64,000 nt of DNA from Opitutia bacterium. Its GTDB lineage: Bacteria > Verrucomicrobiota > Verrucomicrobiia > Opitutales > Opitutaceae. This document shows, in pieces, positions 45,562-55,199 of this stretch. The notes under the pieces are model-generated. The model searched no databases. It saw only the letters and a program-made list of their open reading frames with translations, and was not told where the DNA came from. Every line of letters starts with the position of its first letter. Position 1 is the first letter of the stretch. Location: contig CANJLB010000014.1 in NCBI GenBank assembly GCA_947475065.1, positions 27,277 through 91,276 of the forward strand, in the 5' to 3' direction. Position numbers and translations under genes: made by a program.

Positions 45562-47733
45562 CTATCCGAGCGCGAGGTCGGTGCGTTTCACTTCCTTGAT
45601 GGCCCACTTGGTGACGGTCAGGCCCTTGGAAGTGCGGGTGGAAACAGGCACGGGGGTGAGGTCGAAATCGAATTCGCGGTTGCGGGCGCCGGAGCGGCCA
45701 TCGAGCGAGATATGGACGCTTTTGGGCATGTCCTTCTCGCGGTCGTTGATTTCGAGCCAGACCAGCCTGGAGCCTTCCGTTTTGGCGAGGGGGTAGAGCT
45801 TGTCTCGCGAGAGGCCGCCGATCTGGAATTTCTTGGCATAGCATTTCCCTTCGGGGCCATCCCGGTAGATCATCGTGTAAAACTTGGTGTCGCCCTCCTT
45901 CGGCCAGATGGCGACATGCCGGATGTCGCGGCCCATGAAAACCTTGTCGGCGACCTTGGAGACCTTGAGCGAGGCATCGCCCATGATGGTCAACACGCTG
46001 TCGAGGATGGTGCACTCGGTGACGAACTCGTGCTGCCGCCAGTTCAGGCCGATGAAGCCGTCCTCGCGGTTGACGTAGAGGCGCTGGTTGGCGGAAACGA
46101 CGGCGGAGGCGTCAATCTGCCCGATCTCGTCGTAACTGGTGCGGCGTTTCCGGCCCTGGCCGTATTTCTCCTGCAGCATTTCAAACCAGGCGATCGCATG
46201 CTCGGTCAGTTTTTTGAGACTGGCCTTGGTGTCTTTGATGCCGTCCTCGATTTTCCGGATGGCTTCGTCGGCCTGGAAGCGGTTGAAGGCGGAGATGCGC
46301 TTGATGCGGATTTCGGTGAGGCGGGCGAGATCGTCGTCGGTCACGTCGCGGCGGAGCTGTTTTAGGAACGGCTGCAGGCCCTCGCGGATTTCGGCGAGCA
46401 CGCTTTCCCAGGTCCGGGACTTCTCGATGCGGCGGTAGATGCGCTCCCCGATGAAAATGCGCTCCAGCGAATCCCAGTGCCACTGTTGTTCGAGCTCGCC
46501 GAGCCGGATCTCGAGCTCGCGTTTCAGAAGCGCCTTGGTCTGGTCCGCGCTTCGCTTCAGGATCTCGCGCACTCCGAGAAACTCGGGCCGGTCCTGGCCG
46601 GTTTTTGTGTCGGTCGCGATCACGCAGGCGGCGGGCGAGAGGCTGGCCTGGCAGCCAGTGAACACGTAGAGCTGCTGGATGACCTGCTCGGGGTCGCTGC
46701 CGACGGGAAGGTGAACGAGAATCTCGACCGCGTCGGCGGTGTTGTCGTCCACGTGTTTGATCTTGATCTTGCCCTTCGCGTTGGCGGCGAGGATGGACTC
46801 GATGAGTGTCTCGGTGGTCGAGCCAAACGGCAGCTCGGTGATCGCGAGGAGCTGTTTGGAACGCGCCTCGATCCTGGCGCGGACCTTCACCCTTCCGCCG
46901 CGCTCACCGTCGTTGTATTCGGAGAAGTCGGCGGTACCCCCGGTGGGAAAGTCGGGCAGAATGCGGAAGGTTTTACCCTGGAGGTGGTTGATGGCCGCCC
47001 GGCAGAGGTCGTTGAAGTTGTGCGGGAGAATCCTGGTGGAGAGGCCGACGGCGATGCCCTCCGCGCCTTCGAGGAGCACGAGGGGGAATTTCGCGGGGAG
47101 GGTGACGGGCTCCCTGGCGCGGCCATCGTAGCTGAGCTGCCACGCGGTGGTCTTGGGATTGAAGAGAACGTCCCGGGCGAACGGCGTGAGACGGGCCTCG
47201 ATATAGCGGGGGGCGGCGGGATCGTCGCCCGTGAGCACGTTGCCGTAGTTGCCCTGCGGCTCGATGAGAAAGGCGCGCTGTCCGATGCCGACGAGGGCGG
47301 CCCCAATGGAGGCGTCGCCATGCGGATGGAGCGACATGGTGCGGCCGACGACGTTGGCGACCTTGTGGAAGCGGCCGTCATCCATGTCCCAGAGCGTGTG
47401 GAGAATCCGGCGCTGGACGGGCTTCAGGCCGTCGCCGATGTGCGGGACGGCACGGTCAAGGATGACGTAGCTGGCGTAGTCGAGAAACCAGTTGCGGTAG
47501 GCCTGGGCCAGAGGGGCCCGCTCGTCCTGGACTTTCTGGCCCGGCGGGCGCTTGGCCGGGGGGGGGGAGGGATTTTCAATTGCGGACTGCGGACTGCGGA
47601 TGGGAGCAGGGTCCGCCGTGTCCGCCTGGGCCGGGGTGGATGGAGCCTGGCTCTGGCTGGCTGGCACCGCCGGCTGGGCGGCGGTGAGCGGCAGCTCGGG
47701 GTCGGAGGAGTGCGGAATTTTGCGTCGGGCCAT
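45562..47733 (-). CDS. parC: topoisomerase IV subunit A
   Basis: A type IIA topoisomerase subunit of 723 residues that decatenates chromosomes with ParE. The breakage-reunion domain has DGLKPVQRRILHTLWDM (101-117) and GDASIGAALVGIGQ (139-152), with catalytic Y177 in PAAPRYIEARL. A shortened C-terminal beta-pinwheel ends in VTKWAIKEVKRTDLALG. The first ~70 residues are a disordered Pro/Ala/Gln stretch containing RSPQSAIENPS, similar to widespread intergenic repeat translations, and a ten-base G run. Annotation as ParC rather than GyrA rests on pairing with the nearby ParE-type gene. The two subunits flank an S41 protease gene on the same strand. Confidence 0.93.
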   Translation of the reverse strand: MARRKIPHSSDPELPLTAAQPAVPASQSQAPSTPAQADTADPAPIRSPQSAIENPSPPPAKRPPGQKVQDERAPLAQAYRNWFLDYASYVILDRAVPHIGDGLKPVQRRILHTLWDMDDGRFHKVANVVGRTMSLHPHGDASIGAALVGIGQRAFLIEPQGNYGNVLTGDDPAAPRYIEARLTPFARDVLFNPKTTAWQLSYDGRAREPVTLPAKFPLVLLEGAEGIAVGLSTRILPHNFNDLCRAAINHLQGKTFRILPDFPTGGTADFSEYNDGERGGRVKVRARIEARSKQLLAITELPFGSTTETLIESILAANAKGKIKIKHVDDNTADAVEILVHLPVGSDPEQVIQQLYVFTGCQASLSPAACVIATDTKTGQDRPEFLGVREILKRSADQTKALLKRELEIRLGELEQQWHWDSLERIFIGERIYRRIEKSRTWESVLAEIREGLQPFLKQLRRDVTDDDLARLTEIRIKRISAFNRFQADEAIRKIEDGIKDTKASLKKLTEHAIAWFEMLQEKYGQGRKRRTSYDEIGQIDASAVVSANQRLYVNREDGFIGLNWRQHEFVTECTILDSVLTIMGDASLKVSKVADKVFMGRDIRHVAIWPKEGDTKFYTMIYRDGPEGKCYAKKFQIGGLSRDKLYPLAKTEGSRLVWLEINDREKDMPKSVHISLDGRSGARNREFDFDLTPVPVSTRTSKGLTVTKWAIKEVKRTDLALG
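47558..47567. repeat. poly-G (G10) tract in parC
   Basis: Ten consecutive G on the plus strand (C on the coding strand) encode part of the Pro-rich leader of ParC. Such a tract is slippage-prone; a one-base change would frameshift an essential gene upstream of its catalytic domain. Confidence 0.85.
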
Positions 47734-47827
47734 CGGGTCCAGTAAGTGCGTTGGGCGCCGGCCGGACGGCAAGCACGATTGCGCGAGGTGCTCCAGTCAT
47801 TCCGACCGGCCGCGTTGCGTGCCGGTC

Positions 47828-49066
47828 TCACTCCGGAGGCACCCCGAGCACCCGGAGCGCGGCCTCCAGATCGGCATCGCGTGCGAGGCGCAGGTCGGCA
47901 AGCGTGCGTGGGATCGTCACATCCGGCACGACGCCGCGGCCTTCGAGGCGGCGGCCATTCGGCGTGAAATAGTCGTAGCGGCCGAGCTCCAGCTCGCCGC
48001 CGCCGGGCAGGGCGTAGTAGTCGCTGCCGATCACCGCTCCGGCGGACGTCCGGCCGACGACCTTCGCGCGCCCGTGCTCCTGGAGCACGGCCGAGAAAAT
48101 CTCGGCGGCGCTGCCGGTCGGGCTGTCCACCAGCACGACGACCTTGCCCGCGTAATGGGCGGAGCCGGGCTGCCACGAGCTGACGTCGAGCCGGAACCCG
48201 CCCCGGGTGACGAAGGTGCCGTCGGCCACCGAGCGGCCGAAGAACTCGCCAACGGTGGTGGCGAGCGAAAAGGACCCGCCGCCGCGGTTGCGTCGCAAGT
48301 CAATCACCACGCCGGGCGCATCGCGGCGGGCCGTGAGCTGCGCGCCCAGCCAGCGGCGGTTGGATGCGTTGAAACTGTCGAAGCGGAGGTAGGCGAACCC
48401 GCCGGGCAGGGTGCGCACAACCGGCCGGGACCGCAGGGAAACCGGGCGCGCGGTGAGCGCAGCCGGCACGATCCGATCCTGCGGATCGAGAAACTCCCAC
48501 CGCACGATCTCGCCCCCGGCCGGCCGGAAGTCCACGCGCTCGTCCATGGGCCGGCCGTTGCGCGTCACGATGAGCCAGCCCGGCTGCACCCCGGCCTCCT
48601 CGGCCGGGCTGCCAGGCATCACTTCCTCCACGACCCAGCGCCCCTCGATCCTGATCAGCGAGATGCCGGTGAGTGCGGACTGCTGGGTGCGCTTCGCCTC
48701 CGCCAGGTCCGGGGAGAACGCGTAGGTATGGCGGTCCTCAAGCAGGCTGAGCATCACGTTGAGGAGTGCGTAGAGCGCCCGGTCGTCCGGGGCCGTCGCG
48801 GCCAGCGCGCCGAATTTTCTCCCGGCGGCCGGCCAGTCCACGCCATGCAAACCGGCATCGTAGAATTGATCCGTCACATGGCTCCAGACCGCCGCATAGA
48901 CGCGGAGATTGTCCCGGGCCCGCGATTGTTGCGCGGCGGGGATGGCGTCGAGCGGAATGCGCGGCGCGGGGGTGGTCGCGCAGCCGGTGAAAAACAAGGC
49001 GAGCGCCAGCGCGGTGAAAAGGCCCGCCCGGCGGCCGGCCCGCCAAGAAAAATTATTGCCGGCCAT
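47828..49066 (-). CDS. S41-family lipoprotein protease with PDZ domain
   Basis: A 412-residue exported lipoprotein. The N-terminal leader ends in LFFTGC (lipobox C29). A helical region and PDZ domain (SALTGISLIRIEGRWVVEEV ... GVQPGWLIVTRNGRP) precede the tail-specific protease core (GFAYLRFDSFNASNRRWL, VVIDLRRNRGGG, the nucleophile in VDSPTGSAAEIFSAVL). After this the Ctp-type catalytic lysine motif is replaced by VGRTSAGAVIGSDYY, as in tricorn-like S41 members. It probably processes periplasmic or outer-membrane proteins. It lies between parC and parE, same strand, 94 and 87 bases from each. Confidence 0.88.
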   Translation of the reverse strand: MAGNNFSWRAGRRAGLFTALALALFFTGCATTPAPRIPLDAIPAAQQSRARDNLRVYAAVWSHVTDQFYDAGLHGVDWPAAGRKFGALAATAPDDRALYALLNVMLSLLEDRHTYAFSPDLAEAKRTQQSALTGISLIRIEGRWVVEEVMPGSPAEEAGVQPGWLIVTRNGRPMDERVDFRPAGGEIVRWEFLDPQDRIVPAALTARPVSLRSRPVVRTLPGGFAYLRFDSFNASNRRWLGAQLTARRDAPGVVIDLRRNRGGGSFSLATTVGEFFGRSVADGTFVTRGGFRLDVSSWQPGSAHYAGKVVVLVDSPTGSAAEIFSAVLQEHGRAKVVGRTSAGAVIGSDYYALPGGGELELGRYDYFTPNGRRLEGRGVVPDVTIPRTLADLRLARDADLEAALRVLGVPPE

Positions 49067-49153
49067 GGATGAAGATTGAACCGTGAGGCACAGGGCTCAC
49101 AGAACCAGAGGTTTGGACGCGGGGCCCTTCGGTGCCTCCGTGGTCAAAGGGGT

Positions 49154-50995
49154 TCACGCCTCGACGAGGTCTTGCTCGACCCGCAGGTTGTCAATGATGA
49201 AGTCCTGCCGCTCCGGGGTGTTCTTGCCCATGAAAAACGAGAGCAGCTCGTCGCTGCTGCAGAGGTGGTGGAGGTTGACCGGGTCGAGCCGGATGTTTTC
49301 GCCAATGAAGCCCTTGAATTCGCCGGCGGAGATTTCGCCGAGGCCCTTGAAGCGGGTGATCTCGTGGCCCACGCCGAGCGCGACCGTCGCGGCCTGCTTC
49401 TCCTCCTCACTGTAACAGTAGCGCGTCTCCCTTTTGTTGCGCACACGGAAAAGCGGCGTGTCGAGGATGAACAGGTGACCGTGGCGGATGAGGTCGGGAA
49501 AAAACTGCAGGAAAAACGAGATGAGCAGCAGCCGGATGTGCATGCCGTCCACGTCGGCATCGGTGGCGATGACGACCCGGTTGTAGCGCAGGCCGTCAAG
49601 GCCGTCCTCGAGGTTGAGGGCGGACTGGAGGAGGTGGAATTCCTCATTCTCGTAGATGACTTTCTTGGTGAGGCCGTAGGTGTTGAGCGGCTTGCCCTTG
49701 AGGGCGAACACGGCCTGGGTCTGCACGTCGCGGGTGGCGGTGAGGGAGCCGGCGGCGCTGTCGCCCTCGACGATGAAAAGGGTGCTCTCCTCGCCGCGCG
49801 GGTTTTTGTCGCCGAGGTGGAGGCGACAGTCGCGGAGCTTTTTGTTGTGGAGCGACGCTTTTTTGGCGCGGTCGCGGGCGAGGCCGCGGATGCCGGCGAG
49901 CTCCTTGCGCTCCAGCTCGCTCGACTCGATTTTCTGGCGGAGCACGTCGGCGAACTCCTTGTTTTTGTGCAGATAAACGTCGAGCGACTGCTGGACGAAC
50001 TTGCCGACGAACTCCCGGAGCGTCGGCCCGCCGGGCGCGACCTCGGTGGAGCCGAGCTTGGTTTTCGTCTGCGACTCGAAGACGGGCTCCATCACGCGCA
50101 CGGCGACGGCGGCGTCAATGGACTGGCGGATGTCGGCGGCGTCGTAGTCCTTCTTGAAGAAATTCCGCACCGTCTCGACGAACGCCTCGCGGAAGGCGTT
50201 GAGATGCGTGCCGCCCATCGTGGTGTGCTGGCCGTTGACGAACGCAAAATACTCCTCGCCGTAGTGCGCGCCGTGCGTGAACGCCACCTCGATGTCCTCG
50301 CCCTCAAGGTGGACGATGGGGTAGAGCGGTTCGCCGCTGAGCTCCTTGGTGAGCAAATCCTTCAGGCCGTGCTCGGATTTGAAGGACTGGCCGTTGAGCG
50401 TGAGCGTAAGGCCGCGGTTGAGGAAGGCGTATTTCCAGAGCATGTCCTCGATGAACTCAGCGCGGAACCGGAAATCCCTGCCAAACAGCGCCTCGTCGGG
50501 CGTGAACTCGATGAGCGTCCCGTTGCGCTCCTCGGTTTTGGCGGGCTTGTGCTCCTTTTTCAGCTTTCCCTGCGCGAACTCGACCAGCTTGGTCTGCCCG
50601 TCGCGAAACGCCTGCGCGCGATACTCGACGGCGAGGGCGTTGACAGCCTTCTGGCCGACACCGTTGAGGCCGACAGATTTTTGGAACGTCTCGCTGTCGT
50701 ATTTCGCGCCGGTATTGATGACGGAAACGCAGTCCACGAGCTTGCCGAGCGGGATCCCGCGGCCGTAGTCGCGCACGCGGAGGGTGCGCCCGGCCAGCCC
50801 GACCTCGATTTTTTTTCCCGCGCCCATCGCGAACTCGTCAATGGAGTTGTCGATGGTCTCCTTGAGGAGGACGTAGATGCCGTCCTCGGCGTGCGCGCCG
50901 GTGCCGAGCCGGCCGATATACATGCCGGGGCGGAGCCGGATGTGCTCGAGCGAGCTGAGGGTCTTGATGCTGGCTTCGGTGTAGTTGGACGCCAT
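49154..50995 (-). CDS. parE: topoisomerase IV subunit B
   Basis: The ATPase subunit of type IIA topoisomerase, 613 residues. The GHKL ATP site is visible at the N-terminus ([50 protein letters not shown]). The TOPRIM domain carries EGDSAAGS and [13 protein letters not shown] with the metal-binding acids, and the C-terminus ends with [13 protein letters not shown]. The ~613-residue length fits ParE (GyrB is ~800). The start [15 protein letters not shown] was selected; an alternative ATG 12 codons upstream is possible. The PLRR-rich extension to 51133 is unlikely to be translated. Confidence 0.94.
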   Translation of the reverse strand: MASNYTEASIKTLSSLEHIRLRPGMYIGRLGTGAHAEDGIYVLLKETIDNSIDEFAMGAGKKIEVGLAGRTLRVRDYGRGIPLGKLVDCVSVINTGAKYDSETFQKSVGLNGVGQKAVNALAVEYRAQAFRDGQTKLVEFAQGKLKKEHKPAKTEERNGTLIEFTPDEALFGRDFRFRAEFIEDMLWKYAFLNRGLTLTLNGQSFKSEHGLKDLLTKELSGEPLYPIVHLEGEDIEVAFTHGAHYGEEYFAFVNGQHTTMGGTHLNAFREAFVETVRNFFKKDYDAADIRQSIDAAVAVRVMEPVFESQTKTKLGSTEVAPGGPTLREFVGKFVQQSLDVYLHKNKEFADVLRQKIESSELERKELAGIRGLARDRAKKASLHNKKLRDCRLHLGDKNPRGEESTLFIVEGDSAAGSLTATRDVQTQAVFALKGKPLNTYGLTKKVIYENEEFHLLQSALNLEDGLDGLRYNRVVIATDADVDGMHIRLLLISFFLQFFPDLIRHGHLFILDTPLFRVRNKRETRYCYSEEEKQAATVALGVGHEITRFKGLGEISAGEFKGFIGENIRLDPVNLHHLCSSDELLSFFMGKNTPERQDFIIDNLRVEQDLVEA

Positions 50996-51170
50996 GGAAA
51001 TGCGCTCAGGCTGAAAGTCGTCCGCCACCATGCAAGCTTGCAACGCAGGGAGCGGGCGGGCCCCGCCCAGATTCATCAAGGCCGCATCAATCGAGGCCGG
51101 AAGGCGTCGTGGTGGGCAAGGCGGCCGGGCCAAAAGGGAGGTGGCAGCCGCGAAAATCGCCGGTCCGGCC

Positions 51171-51716
51171 TCACTCCAGACCCAGCACCTTGCGGCCCTC
51201 GGCCGAGATCATCTGCGGAGTCCAGACGGGGTCCCAGACGATATGAACCTTGGCCGACCCGACCCCGGGGAGGGCGGCGATCTTCTGGCGGGCGTCCTCG
51301 GCGATGACCGGGCCCATCCCGCAGCCCGGGGCGGTGAGCGTCATCTTCACCTCGACGGTGTGACCGCCGGCCGATGCCGGCCCGATGGCGAGGTCATACA
51401 CGAGGCCGAGATCAACGATGTTGACCGGGATCTCCGGGTCGAAGCACGTCTTGAGCGCGGCCCAGGCGGCATCTTCGCTGAAACTCGCGGCGGCGGCCAC
51501 CGGGGCCGGGGCAAGCCTCGCGGTATCGAAGCCGGAGATGGCCGCGGCGTCCGCACCGGCGATGCGGAACAGCCCGCGGTCCGTCCGCACGGTGACATTG
51601 CCGCCGAGCGTCTGCATGACGTGCAGCCTCGTGCCGGCGGGCAGGGTCACGTCGTCGCCGGCGGGGATAGCCGTGGCCGGCACGGCCTGCACGAGTGAGA
51701 ATTCGGTCGTGGTCAT
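51171..51716 (-). CDS. sufT: SufT-like Fe-S cluster assembly protein
   Basis: A 181-residue protein. The N-terminal ~70 residues are a small beta-rich domain ([20 protein letters not shown]) and the C-terminal ~100 form a MIP18/DUF59 domain: [39 protein letters not shown] with its conserved cysteine, and VHIVWDPVW. This two-part architecture is that of SufT, an auxiliary maturation factor for iron-sulfur proteins. It is 14 bases after the SppA stop on the same strand, so the pair is co-transcribed. In-frame ATGs at 51734 and 51716 both fit; 51716 gives [13 protein letters not shown]. Confidence 0.9.
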   Translation of the reverse strand: MTTTEFSLVQAVPATAIPAGDDVTLPAGTRLHVMQTLGGNVTVRTDRGLFRIAGADAAAISGFDTARLAPAPVAAAASFSEDAAWAALKTCFDPEIPVNIVDLGLVYDLAIGPASAGGHTVEVKMTLTAPGCGMGPVIAEDARQKIAALPGVGSAKVHIVWDPVWTPQMISAEGRKVLGLE

Positions 51717-51730
51717 CGGGTGGGAAAGGC

Positions 51731-53560
51731 TCAACGCGCGATGATGTCAAACGGGAGCCGGGCATAGACGCCGAGACGGTCGTTGAACTGCTCCAGCACG
51801 CGGGCCTGGGCTTTCATCTCGGTGGTGAGGCGGGTGATGACGCCAGGCGCCTGTACGCCAGGCATCTGGCCGGAAGGCCGGCGGGCGTCGTCCAGCAGGT
51901 CGCTGATCAGGTCGGTCAGCTCACGCGAGCGGGGAAATTCCTCGATGGGTGCGTCCGTGGGCAGGCCGGCTTCCTTGGCGGCGTAGGCGATCGCGGTGTC
52001 GAGCCCGCCGATCTCGTCCACGAGGCCGAGCTTGATCGCGGCGGTGCCGGACCAGACGCGGCCCTCGGCGATCTCACGCACTTTGGCGGGGTCGAGCTTG
52101 CGGCCCTCGGCGACCTTGCTGATGAACTCGCCGTAGATCCAGTCCACGGTTTTCTGGAACAGCGCGAGTTCCTCGGGGGTCTTGGGCCGCGTGATGGACT
52201 CAAGATCGGCGTGGGCACCGGTCTGCACGCCGTCAAAGGTGAGGCCGAGGTTGTTGGCGAGCTTTTGCACGTCGAAGAAAACCGAGAACACGCCGATGGA
52301 GCCGGTGATGCTGGCGGGCTCGGCAAAAATCCGTTTCCCGTAGGCGGAGATCCAGTAGCCGCCGGAGGCGGCGTAGCTGCCCATCGAGACGATGACAGGC
52401 TTGGCTTCGCGCGCCAGCCGCAGCTCGCGCTGGATGTGCTCGGAGCCGGTGACGGAGCCGCCGGGGCTGTTCACGCGCAGCACGATGGCCTTGACGCTGT
52501 CGTCCTGCCGCAGCCGGCGCAGTTCGCGGGCGAACCGCGCGCCGCCCACCTCGCCGTCGCCGCCGTCTCCGTCCACAATCGCGCCTTCGGCATACACGAC
52601 GGCGACGCGCGGTGTCTTCGCCGGCAGATCCACCGTCGCCGCCGGCAGCTCGGCGATGTAGTCGGCGAGGCTGACCTGACGGAAAGTTTTTCCGGCCCGG
52701 TCCGCGCCCGTTTCCTTTTTGAGGCCGGCAATGACCTCGTCGCGGTAGGCCTGCCGGGAGACGAGCCTGGCCTTCACCGCCGTGTCGGCGCGAAGGAACC
52801 CCTCCTGGTCCACCAGCGACTGGATGTCCGCCGCCGGCAGGCCGCGGTCGGCGGCGATGTCGCCGAGCAGCTCGGCCCAGAGGTCGCCGAGCAGCTCCTT
52901 CAGCTGCTCGCGGCTTTCCGGGCTGAGGTCGGTGCGCGTGAACGGCTCGACGGCAGACTTGAACCTGCCGACGCGCGAGACCTGCACGCCCACGCCGAAT
53001 TTTTCCAGGGCGCCGGCGTAAAACATCGGCTGGCTCGCCAGCCCCGGCATGAAGATCACGCCATAGGGGTCGAGCACCAGGTCATCCGCGCCCGCTGCGA
53101 GATAGAAGTCGCGCGTCGAGGCGGAGTCGAGGTAGGCGACCACGGGCTTTTTTGACCCCTTGAACTCATGCAGCGCGGCGCGCACCTCCTTGAGCGCGGC
53201 GAAGCCCGTGCCGTAGCCCTCGGGCGCGAGGCTGCCGGTGAGCAGCACGCCCCTGACGCGATCGTCGTGCGCGGCGGCGCGCAGCGCCCGCGTGACCTGC
53301 CGCAGCTGCAGCACCGCCGGACCGCGGTCACCCGCGAGCCGGCCGAGCAGCGCGCTTTCCGTGAGGGCCGGCGGCGCGTCGTTGATGTTTGCGCTCAGAT
53401 TGAACACGAGGTAGGAGCCGCGCTCGATGGCCGTGGCCTTGGGGCCGCCGGCCTGCGACAGCACCGCGCCGACGAGCGCCAGGCCCACGACGAGCACGCC
53501 GGCCGCAAACAGCGCCAGCCCGACCAAGGTTCCGAGCAGAGAGACGAAAAAATTTTTCAT
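51731..53560 (-). CDS. sppA: signal peptide peptidase SppA (long form)
   Basis: An inner-membrane serine protease of 609 residues (67K type) that degrades cleaved signal peptides. One N-terminal transmembrane helix (about 6-34) is followed by two tandem SppA/ClpP-like domains. The general-base lysine is in VGRFKSAVEPFT (first domain), and the nucleophile in MGSYAASGGYWI (second domain), the expected split Lys/Ser dyad. VNSPGGSVTGSEHI gives the oxyanion segment. The ATG at 53560 begins the membrane helix. It is upstream of sufT. It is divergent from the ECF sigma gene. Confidence 0.94.
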   Translation of the reverse strand: MKNFFVSLLGTLVGLALFAAGVLVVGLALVGAVLSQAGGPKATAIERGSYLVFNLSANINDAPPALTESALLGRLAGDRGPAVLQLRQVTRALRAAAHDDRVRGVLLTGSLAPEGYGTGFAALKEVRAALHEFKGSKKPVVAYLDSASTRDFYLAAGADDLVLDPYGVIFMPGLASQPMFYAGALEKFGVGVQVSRVGRFKSAVEPFTRTDLSPESREQLKELLGDLWAELLGDIAADRGLPAADIQSLVDQEGFLRADTAVKARLVSRQAYRDEVIAGLKKETGADRAGKTFRQVSLADYIAELPAATVDLPAKTPRVAVVYAEGAIVDGDGGDGEVGGARFARELRRLRQDDSVKAIVLRVNSPGGSVTGSEHIQRELRLAREAKPVIVSMGSYAASGGYWISAYGKRIFAEPASITGSIGVFSVFFDVQKLANNLGLTFDGVQTGAHADLESITRPKTPEELALFQKTVDWIYGEFISKVAEGRKLDPAKVREIAEGRVWSGTAAIKLGLVDEIGGLDTAIAYAAKEAGLPTDAPIEEFPRSRELTDLISDLLDDARRPSGQMPGVQAPGVITRLTTEMKAQARVLEQFNDRLGVYARLPFDIIAR

Positions 53561-53784
53561 GCGCCGAGTGAGGCACAACGCCCGCGCCCGCGCCAGCGGA
53601 TTCACGCCGGGGCGGGCGGGCCGGGCACCGGCCGGAAAATCTGCGTCCCTCCGGGAATGGGCAGCGGTCCGTGCGCGGGACCGCCGGTGCCGCCACCTGC
53701 GCCCTCTTTGCCCCCACTCGCGGCTCGCCAGCCATAGAAAATCCGGGAATAACCCGCCCCGTGGCGGCTCCCACCCCAACACCC

Positions 53785-54330
53785 ATGCCGGACGAGGTTT
53801 TCACCCAGCTCGTGGAAACACACTACGCCGCGCTCTACCGCTTTGCGCTGAGCCTGGCGCGGAGCCCGGCCGACGCGAGCGACCTCACGCAGCAGACGTT
53901 CTACGTGTGGGCGACCAAGGGCAGCGCGCTGCGCGACCGCTCGAAGGCGAAGACATGGCTCTTCACCACACTCTTCCGCGAGTTTCTCCGCACGCGCCGG
54001 CGCGGCCAGCGCCTCACCTCCCTCGAAGACCTCCCGCCCGGCGAGCAGGAGGTGGCCGACGAGCTGGCGCCCTCCCAGCTGGAGAAGCTCGACGGCGAGA
54101 CGGTCCTCACGGCGTTGCAGGACATGGACGAGGCCTTCCGCGCGCCGCTCACTCTGTTTTACCTGCAGGACCTCTCCTACGCCGAAATCGCCGAGACGCT
54201 CGACGTGCCCATCGGCACCGTCATGTCGCGCCTCTCGCGCGGCAAAACGCAGATCCGGGCGCGGCTCGCCGAGCACGGGCGCGGCGCGCAGATCATCGCC
54301 TTCCCCCAAGGCCGGCAAAAAACCTCATGA
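53785..54330 (+). CDS. ECF-type RNA polymerase sigma factor
   Basis: A 181-residue group 4 sigma factor. Region 2 includes FTQLVETHYAALYRFALSLA and the core-binding DLTQQTFYVWATKG; region 4 ends with YAEIAETLDVPIGTVMSRLS and RGKTQIRARL. A short C-terminal tail remains. It overlaps the next gene by ATGA, indicating a sigma/anti-sigma pair. The start MPDEVFTQLVE was chosen because the extra residues upstream are not sigma-like. It is probably autoregulated with its anti-sigma, but no ECF promoter was confidently identified. The signal is unknown. Confidence 0.92.
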   Translation: MPDEVFTQLVETHYAALYRFALSLARSPADASDLTQQTFYVWATKGSALRDRSKAKTWLFTTLFREFLRTRRRGQRLTSLEDLPPGEQEVADELAPSQLEKLDGETVLTALQDMDEAFRAPLTLFYLQDLSYAEIAETLDVPIGTVMSRLSRGKTQIRARLAEHGRGAQIIAFPQGRQKTS

Positions 54331-55073
54331 AAACCACGGACGCCAAATTTCTCCTGCGCGCCCTCCGCCCCGACGGCCGCGACGACGACGCCTCGCTTTT
54401 CGCGGAAGCGCTCGCCCAAGCGCGGCAGGACCCCGCGCTGGTGGCGTGGCTGGCCCGCGAACAGCAGACCGACACCGTGCTCGCATCCCGGTTGGCCGAC
54501 GTGCCGCCACCCGCAGGCCTGCGCGACGCGATCCTCGTGGGCGCGCGTGCCAGCCGTCCGCGCCGCGAGTGGTGGAAGCACCCGGTCTGGCTCGCGGCCG
54601 CCGCCAGCCTCGCGGTGGCGTTTTCGCTCGTGATTTTCCGTCCACGCACCGCACCGACGGGGATGGACGGCGCTCCCGTCGGGATCTTCGCCGCGCTCTC
54701 CCTGCACGACCTCGCCGCCGCGCCCGACGAGCACCAGATGCACCAGCCGGGCGTCGCCGCGCTCGAAACGCGGCTCGCCGACAGAACCGGGACCGCCCCC
54801 GCCGCGCTCTCCGGGCTCGACCTCGCGCAGCTCGCGGCCGGCGGGTGCCGCACGTTGACGGTGGGCGGACATCACGTGTTCGAACTGTGCTTCAACCGCG
54901 ACGGCGTCTGGTATCACGTCTATGCCGCGCGCGCCGCAGATTTTTCCGCCGACGCACCGCAACTGGCGTTGGCCACGCAGGGCACGCTGGCCGCCGCGAC
55001 CTGGGCCGACGGCGGCAACCTTTACACCGTCGTCACCGACGCCGGCGCGGGCGCCCTGCGCCGGGTGCTGTAG
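54327..55073 (+). CDS. probable anti-sigma factor with one membrane segment
   Basis: A 248-residue protein coupled by ATGA to the ECF sigma gene. The N-terminal ~80 residues are helical and charged (cytoplasmic anti-sigma part, LFAEALAQARQDPALVAWLA), then one transmembrane helix follows (PVWLAAAASLAVAFSLVIF, about 89-107), then a periplasmic domain of ~140 residues with CRTLTVGGHHVFELCF. No HxxxCxxC zinc motif is seen, so it is not a ZAS-type anti-sigma. The role is inferred from operon position and topology. Confidence 0.78.
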   Translation: MKTTDAKFLLRALRPDGRDDDASLFAEALAQARQDPALVAWLAREQQTDTVLASRLADVPPPAGLRDAILVGARASRPRREWWKHPVWLAAAASLAVAFSLVIFRPRTAPTGMDGAPVGIFAALSLHDLAAAPDEHQMHQPGVAALETRLADRTGTAPAALSGLDLAQLAAGGCRTLTVGGHHVFELCFNRDGVWYHVYAARAADFSADAPQLALATQGTLAAATWADGGNLYTVVTDAGAGALRRVL

Positions 55074-55199
55074 CGTGCGACGGGAGAAGGGGAAAATCCG
55101 GGTGATTTCACCGCGGGGGATTCCGACGCACCGGGCCCGTGATGCCGGAGACCAGGAACAGGCGGCGGCAAAAAAATCCCCGGCACAATCTCGGGCCGC

